This document shows positions 59,962-64,000 of a stretch of 64,000 bases of DNA, piece by piece. Source of the stretch: Halostreptopolyspora alba (GTDB taxonomy: Bacteria; Actinomycetota; Actinomycetes; Streptosporangiales; Streptosporangiaceae); assembly GCA_003725585.1 (NCBI GenBank), contig RJMB01000013.1, positions 1-64,000 of the forward strand, given 5' to 3'. The notes beneath the pieces are model-generated. The model saw only the letters and a program-made list of their open reading frames with translations, was not told where the DNA came from and searched no databases. The stretch's first letter is position 1. Each line of letters starts with the position of its first letter. A program made the translations under genes and the position numbers.

Positions 59962-60568
59962 ACCGAGTGCGTCCACCGTGAGCCTGACCGCCCTGAAGTT
60001 CCTCATCTCCGGCGGGTTCGGGGTGGGAAAGACGACCCTGGTGGGGAGCGTCAGTGAGGTGCGGCCGCTGCGCACGGAGGAGAACCTCAGCGCCGCGGGC
60101 ACCGGGGTCGACGACATCGCCGGTGTCGAACGCAAGACCACCACCACCGTCGCGCTCGACTACGGCCGTATCACCATCCGCGACGACCTCGTGCTCTACC
60201 TCTTCGGCACACCGGGCCAGGACCGGTTCTGGTTCATGTGGGACGAGCTGGCGGTTGGTGCGCTCGGTGCGGTGGTGCTGGTGGACACGCGGCGGCTGGA
60301 ACTGTCGTTCGCCTCGATCGACTACTTCGAGAAACGTGGGCTTCCCTTCATCGTCGCCGCGAACCAGTTCCCCGACTCCGACGAGTTCGCGCCCCGGGAG
60401 ATCAGCCAGGCGCTCGACCTGGACCCGGAGGTGCCGGTGATGACGTTCGACGCGCGGCTCCGGGACTCCGGCAAGCAGGTGCTCATCACGCTGCTGCGCT
60501 ACCTCATCGACCGGACCCCGTCCCCGCCGCCCGGCACGGCGCGAAACTCCCCGACGGTGCCCCCGTAG
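59942..60568 (+). CDS. cvnD: Conservon small GTPase CvnD
   Basis: 208 residues. P-loop GGFGVGKTTLVGSV near residues 24-37, switch region TTTTVALDYGRI, G3-like LFGTPGQDRFWFM and an ANQFPDSDEF segment replacing the classical NKxD. These are the MglA/CvnD-type bacterial Ras-like GTPases. It ends the conservon; the gene overlaps cvnC by 20 bp. Confidence 0.95.
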   Translation: MASKHSEPSASTVSLTALKFLISGGFGVGKTTLVGSVSEVRPLRTEENLSAAGTGVDDIAGVERKTTTTVALDYGRITIRDDLVLYLFGTPGQDRFWFMWDELAVGALGAVVLVDTRRLELSFASIDYFEKRGLPFIVAANQFPDSDEFAPREISQALDLDPEVPVMTFDARLRDSGKQVLITLLRYLIDRTPSPPPGTARNSPTVPP

Positions 60569-60702
60569 GGGCCGCGACCGGCGGCGATGGCGGCTCGTGA
60601 CGTTCCTCCTACCTTGAGAAGCCAAGAGAGCCGAAGCGGCACGATCACCCACGGAGAGGATGCCCTTCGCTGGGGGATCCAGGCACGATCCGGCTCGCCA
60701 GG

Positions 60703-61020
60703 TCAGTCGAGTGCCAACACAGCTTGGAGGGCGGTGTCGACGGCACGCGTTTCGGCGCTGTCGAGCCGACCGGCGAACTCTTCGAGGCGGGCTTGTGGGT
60801 CGATCACCGTAAGCTGTTCAACCATCACTCGCGTCTTGGTGCCGTTGATCTCGATCTCCGGTCGGAATGACGCCGCCCGCCTACCGGTCGAGGTCGGTGC
60901 GATGATCCATGTGGACAGTGGCAGGTCATCGGATTGCACCACCACGGCGTAGCGCGTTTCGGTTTGTTCGCGACCCCGGGCATCCTTGGGGGCTTTGAGG
61001 CGGTAAAGGTCACCACGCAC
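60703..61020 (-). CDS. MazF/PemK-family toxin
   Basis: 105 residues. Ribonuclease toxin of the MazF family: MRGDLYRLKAPKDARGREQTETRYAVVVQSDDL, WIIAPTSTGRRAASFRPEIEINGTKTRVMVEQLTVIDP. It cleaves mRNA when its antitoxin is lost. Overlaps the upstream antitoxin gene by 11 bp, a standard toxin-antitoxin arrangement. Confidence 0.9.
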   Translation of the reverse strand: MRGDLYRLKAPKDARGREQTETRYAVVVQSDDLPLSTWIIAPTSTGRRAASFRPEIEINGTKTRVMVEQLTVIDPQARLEEFAGRLDSAETRAVDTALQAVLALD

Positions 61021-61240
61021 GGGTCGCGTCCATTTCCGCGGCCAGTTCCCGCGACGCTGCTACGTCGTCGGGATCGTCGCGTAGGTTCTCGGCCTCCGCC
61101 CGCAGCCGTGCCCGGCGGTGCGCCCGTTCGGCTTCCAGGATCGCGGTCCGGGCCGCCTCCGAACGTGACCGCCCCTCGCTTGTCAACGCCTCCAGGGCCC
61201 GCTCCACCTCGGGGTCAGTGCGAATCGTAAGCGTACTCAT
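61010..61240 (-). CDS. Ribbon-helix-helix antitoxin
   Basis: 76 residues. N-terminal MSTLTIRTDPEVERALEAL and SRSEAARTAILEAERAHR form a ribbon-helix-helix DNA-binding domain; the C-terminus is charged and flexible, the toxin-binding part. Start is ATG 61240; the longer frame upstream has Trp/Cys/Arg residues untypical for the family. Leftward, first in the pair with the MazF toxin. Confidence 0.88.
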   Translation of the reverse strand: MSTLTIRTDPEVERALEALTSEGRSRSEAARTAILEAERAHRRARLRAEAENLRDDPDDVAASRELAAEMDATRAW

Positions 61241-61374
61241 ACGACTGGTTGTATTACACCGCGCACGACACCACCAGGACGCATCTGAGGCCCACTCGCG
61301 CCGCACCACGACCAGCGGCGCGGCGCTCCGACCCGGAACCGGGCGGGAACGCCGCGCGTGGAACCGGCGCGGGG

Positions 61375-62517
61375 TCAGACGCTCTCGATGATGGTGGTGT
61401 TGGCCTGGCCACCGCCTTCACACATGGTCTGCAGCCCGTACCGGCCACCGCTGCGCCGAAGCTCGTGGACCAGCTTGGTCAGCAGGACAGAGCCGGTGGC
61501 GCCCAGCGGGTGCCCGAGGGCGATCGCGCCGCCGTTCGGGTTGGTGGTGGCCGGGTCGGCGCCGATCTCCTCCATCCAGGCGAGCGGGACCGGGGCGAAC
61601 GCCTCGTTGACCTCGGCGACGTCAATGTCGCCGATACCCAGCCCGGCCTTCCGCAGCGCGGCCCGGGTCGCCGGGATCGGCGCGGTGAGCATGTACACCG
61701 GGTCGTCCCCGACCAGGGACAGCTGGACGATCCTGGCCAGCGGTGTGAGGTCGTGCTCCTTCACGGCGCGCTCCGAGGCGATCAGCACGGCGCCCGCGCC
61801 CACCGAGACCTGGCTGGCGACGGCCGGGGTCAGCTCCCAGCCCTCACGCAGCGGGTCCAACCCGGCCATCTTCTCCAGGGTCGTGTCGGGGCGCACCCCC
61901 TCGTCCCGGGTGACGCCCAGGTACGGCGCGATCTGGGCGTCGAAGTGGCCGGCGTCCTGGGCGGCGGCCGCGCGCTGGTGGCTCTCCAGCGCGTACTGTT
62001 CCAGTTCGGCGCGCTTGTAGCCCCATTTCTCACACATCAGCTGGGCGCCACGGAACTGCGAGATCTCCTGGTCGCCGTACCGGTCACTCCACCCCTGGCC
62101 GAAGAGTGGCAGCCCGTTCTCCAGGGCGAACCCGACGTTGGCCCCCATGGGCACCATGCCCATGTTCTCCACCCCTGAGGCGATCACGAGGTCCTGGGTT
62201 CCCGACATGACGCCCTGGGCGGCGAAGTGCGCCGCCTGCTGCGACGAGCCGCACTGGCGGTCGATGGTGACCCCCGGGGTCGTCTCCGGTAGCCCGGCCG
62301 ACAGCCAGGCGGTGCGGGCGAGGTCGAGCGCCTGCGGGCCGACCTGGCTCACGCAGCCCATGACGACGTCCTCGACCGCGGCCGGGTCGACGCCGCTGCG
62401 CTCCACGACGCTGGAGAGGACGTGCGCCCCCATGTCCGCGGGGTGCGCGCCCGCCAAAGCGCCCTTCTTGGTCCCTACCGGGGTGCGGACCGCCCCGACG
62501 ATGAATGCCTCAGCCAC
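61375..62517 (-). CDS. Thiolase (acetyl-CoA acyltransferase)
   Basis: 380 residues. Catalytic Cys89 in DRQCGSSQQAAHFAAQG; the rest of the triad appears in NEAFAPVPLAW, GHPLGATGSVL and CEGGGQANTTIIE. It removes acetyl-CoA in beta-oxidation or makes acetoacetyl-CoA. Diverges from the acyl-CoA dehydrogenase gene, with which it shares a 196-bp promoter region carrying two operators, so both are probably co-regulated. Confidence 0.94.
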   Translation of the reverse strand: MAEAFIVGAVRTPVGTKKGALAGAHPADMGAHVLSSVVERSGVDPAAVEDVVMGCVSQVGPQALDLARTAWLSAGLPETTPGVTIDRQCGSSQQAAHFAAQGVMSGTQDLVIASGVENMGMVPMGANVGFALENGLPLFGQGWSDRYGDQEISQFRGAQLMCEKWGYKRAELEQYALESHQRAAAAQDAGHFDAQIAPYLGVTRDEGVRPDTTLEKMAGLDPLREGWELTPAVASQVSVGAGAVLIASERAVKEHDLTPLARIVQLSLVGDDPVYMLTAPIPATRAALRKAGLGIGDIDVAEVNEAFAPVPLAWMEEIGADPATTNPNGGAIALGHPLGATGSVLLTKLVHELRRSGGRYGLQTMCEGGGQANTTIIESV

Positions 62518-62559
62518 GGTTCCCTCCTGTGGGGTCTCTCGTACCTACGACTCCTCAAA

Positions 62560-62576
62560 CCGAACCATATTCGGTA
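62560..62576. promoter_or_regulatory. Operator 1: ACCGA-N7-TCGGT
   Basis: ACCGAACCATATTCGGT. On the minus strand it overlaps a -10-like TATGGT, so binding would repress the thiolase gene. Forms a pair with the element at 62635-62651. Confidence 0.65.
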
Positions 62577-62634
62577 TGACGAAAACGGCAAGGCGTGGGG
62601 CGCACCACGTCACGCACCACCTTCCTCCCCAAAA

Positions 62635-62651
62635 CCGAACGTCGCTCGGTT
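62635..62651. promoter_or_regulatory. Operator 2: ACCGA-N7-TCGGT
   Basis: ACCGAACGTCGCTCGGT, with the palindrome extended to AACCGA...TCGGTT. It abuts a plus-strand -10 TAGGCT (62652-62657), about 60 bp before the acyl-CoA dehydrogenase. Probably a TetR-family site; the regulator is not in the window. Confidence 0.65.
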
Positions 62652-62713
62652 AGGCTTGCCGCGGGCTTTCAGCGCACCAGTCCGGCCGGCCACGCGACAG
62701 AGGGAGTCAGACC

Positions 62714-63856
62714 ATGCGGCGAGAACTCTTCGAAACCGACCACGAACTTTTCCGTGAAACCGTCACCGAGTTCCTCAAGCGCGAGGTGTCCCCGTACCAC
62801 GCCCAGTGGGAGGACGACGGGATCGTGCCACGCGAGGTGTGGCGCAAGGCCGGCGAGGTCGGGATCCTCGGGTTGGGGGTCCCGGAGGAGTACGGCGGTC
62901 CGGGCGTCGTTGACTACCGCTTCAACGCCGTGGTCACCGAGGAGCTGTGCCGGGCCCACACCACAGGCCCCGGCTTCACTCTGCACAACGACGTGGTGGC
63001 GCCCTACCTGGTGGACCTGACCACCGAGGAGCAGAAGGCGCGCTGGCTCCCCGGTTTCTGCAGCGGGGAGCTGATCACCGCCATCGCGATGACCGAGCCC
63101 GGCGCCGGCAGCGACCTGCAGGGGGTGCGGACCTCCGCGGTCCGTGACGGCGACGCGTTCGTCCTCAACGGGCAGAAGACCTTCATCACGAACGGCATCA
63201 ACGCCGACCTCGTGATCGTGGTGGCCCAGACCGACCCCGACGCCGGAGCGCACGGGCTCTCGCTGTTCGCTGTCGAGCGCGGCACGCCGGGCTTCGAACG
63301 CGGCCGCAACCTGGAGAAGGTGGGGTTGAAGGCGCAGGACACCGCGGAGCTGTTCTTCTCCGACGTGCGAGTCCCCGTCGCCAACCTGATCGGCCAGGAG
63401 AACCAGGGGTTCATCCACCTGATGAACAACCTGCCGCAGGAGCGGCTGTCGATCGCCTGTTCCGCCGTGGCCGCCGCCGAGAACATGCTCGCCGAGACCG
63501 TCGAGTACTGCAAGGAGCGGACCGCGTTCGGCCGCCCCATCGGCAAGTTCCAGAACACCCGCTTCGTCCTGGCCGAGCTGGCCACCGAGGTCGACATCGC
63601 CCGCACCTACGTCGACCGCGGGATCACGCTGCTCAACCGAGGGGAGCTGACCGTCGACGACGCCGCCAAGGCGAAGTGGTGGACAACGGAGCTCACCAAC
63701 AAGGTGATGGACCGTTGCCTACAGCTGCACGGCGGGTACGGGTACATGATGGAGTACTCCGTCGCCAAGGCGTGGCAGGACGCCCGGATCCAGTCGATCT
63801 ACGGTGGCACCACCGAGATCATGAAGGAGATCGTGGGGCGTTCACTGGGCCTGTGA
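62714..63856 (+). CDS. Acyl-CoA dehydrogenase
   Basis: 380 residues, standard length. Signatures are ITAIAMTEPGAGSDLQGVRTSA, LNGQKTFITNG, VGLKAQDTAELFFSDVRVPVANLIG, ERTAFGRPIGKFQNTRFVLAELATEV and QLHGGYGYMMEYSVAKAWQDARIQSIYGGTTEIMKEIVGRSL; the catalytic Glu is probably in GGTTEI-flanking or SIYGGTTE region as usual for the family. Oxidises acyl-CoA to enoyl-CoA with FAD. Paired with the thiolase across a shared regulatory region. Confidence 0.95.
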   Translation: MRRELFETDHELFRETVTEFLKREVSPYHAQWEDDGIVPREVWRKAGEVGILGLGVPEEYGGPGVVDYRFNAVVTEELCRAHTTGPGFTLHNDVVAPYLVDLTTEEQKARWLPGFCSGELITAIAMTEPGAGSDLQGVRTSAVRDGDAFVLNGQKTFITNGINADLVIVVAQTDPDAGAHGLSLFAVERGTPGFERGRNLEKVGLKAQDTAELFFSDVRVPVANLIGQENQGFIHLMNNLPQERLSIACSAVAAAENMLAETVEYCKERTAFGRPIGKFQNTRFVLAELATEVDIARTYVDRGITLLNRGELTVDDAAKAKWWTTELTNKVMDRCLQLHGGYGYMMEYSVAKAWQDARIQSIYGGTTEIMKEIVGRSLGL

Positions 63857-63895
63857 GCACCCCCGCAGGGGCACAGTGAAAGGGGAGCAACCCTC

Positions 63896-64000
63896 ATGAG
63901 TGGCGCGTGGGACGGCCTGATCGTCCTCGGTCTGCTGGTCCTACTCCTGGTCATCGGCATACGAAAGCTCCGCCCGCGGATGTACATCCCGTGGACGACC
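63896..64000 (+). CDS. Partial membrane protein at window end
   Basis: ATG 63896, with AAAGGGGAG upstream, opens a frame that runs off the window; 35 codons are seen. They encode a short N-terminus, one membrane helix (LIVLGLLVLLLVIGI) and a basic start of a following region (RKLRPRMYIPWTT). It follows the acyl-CoA dehydrogenase by 39 bp and may be in the same transcript. The rest of the gene is unseen. Confidence 0.6.
   Translation, partial: MSGAWDGLIVLGLLVLLLVIGIRKLRPRMYIPWTT

Noticed and set aside
61241-61309. Upstream extension of the RHH antitoxin
   Set aside because: The added residues are Trp/Cys/Arg-rich and unlike the family; ATG 61240 fits the domain start.

Overview
The window reads as chromosome of a high-GC actinomycete. 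Supporting signs are third-position GC bias throughout, frequent GTG and TTG starts, a PspC-domain sensor kinase, a complete Streptomyces-type conservon (cvnABCD), probable F420/FMN split-barrel and acyl-CoA enzymes, and an LPXTG surface protein. A Nocardiopsaceae-like genus (Nocardiopsis, Streptomonospora, Thermobifida) fits, but this is inference and there is no rRNA to confirm it. No tRNA, rRNA, insertion sequence, phage or CRISPR array was seen; the region looks like native chromosome.

Layout. 0.3-7.7 kb: pcrA helicase, a small membrane protein, a LuxR regulator with its PspC sensor kinase, and a divergent PspC/LiaF-like membrane protein, a tiny membrane protein and an LPLTG surface protein. 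7.7-10.5 kb: SDR dehydrogenase plus enoyl-CoA hydratase, then a divergent zinc-ribbon pair. 10.6-18.3 kb: a five-gene minus-strand module SWIM - DUF5691 - MoxR AAA+ - DUF5682 - VWA. 19.1-31.3 kb: a twelve-gene myo-inositol operon (iolC, aldolase, iolB, iolD, iolA, iolE-like, ABC transporter, iolG, iolH-like) facing a LacI regulator. 32.6-35.7 kb: a second inositol-type dehydrogenase, a GntR regulator and a ROK kinase. 35.9-40.1 kb: a bactofilin/pentapeptide-like membrane protein, another membrane protein and a KamA-family radical SAM enzyme. 40.4-50.3 kb: plsX, argS, two low-complexity membrane-anchored proteins, YceI, rbsK, xthA and an OmpR/kinase pair. 50.5-64 kb: acyl-CoA dehydrogenase, YcaQ-like protein, FAD oxidase, conservon, RHH/MazF toxin-antitoxin pair, and a divergent thiolase / acyl-CoA dehydrogenase pair.

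How the genes work together. The iol genes encode import of inositol (periplasmic-type binding lipoprotein, one permease, single-domain ATPase), oxidation (IolG), dehydration and ring opening (IolE/IolD), isomerisation (IolB), phosphorylation (IolC), aldol cleavage (Cgl0159-like protein) and CoA-dependent oxidation of malonic semialdehyde (IolA). Two tandem LacI-type operators lie between iolC and the regulator. The MoxR/VWA module probably forms an AAA+ chaperone-type complex of unknown client. The conservon is a kinase/Roadblock/DUF742/GTPase signalling unit.

The least explained sequence is outside genes: two copies of a 61-nt palindromic element with compensatory changes, both in divergent promoter regions (9391-9451 and 35824-35884); a 129-bp tandem repeat between xthA and rbsK; paired ACCGA-N7-TCGGT operators; a perfect 34-bp palindrome inside a coding sequence; and a 685-bp hairpin-rich gap at 54.6-55.3 kb.
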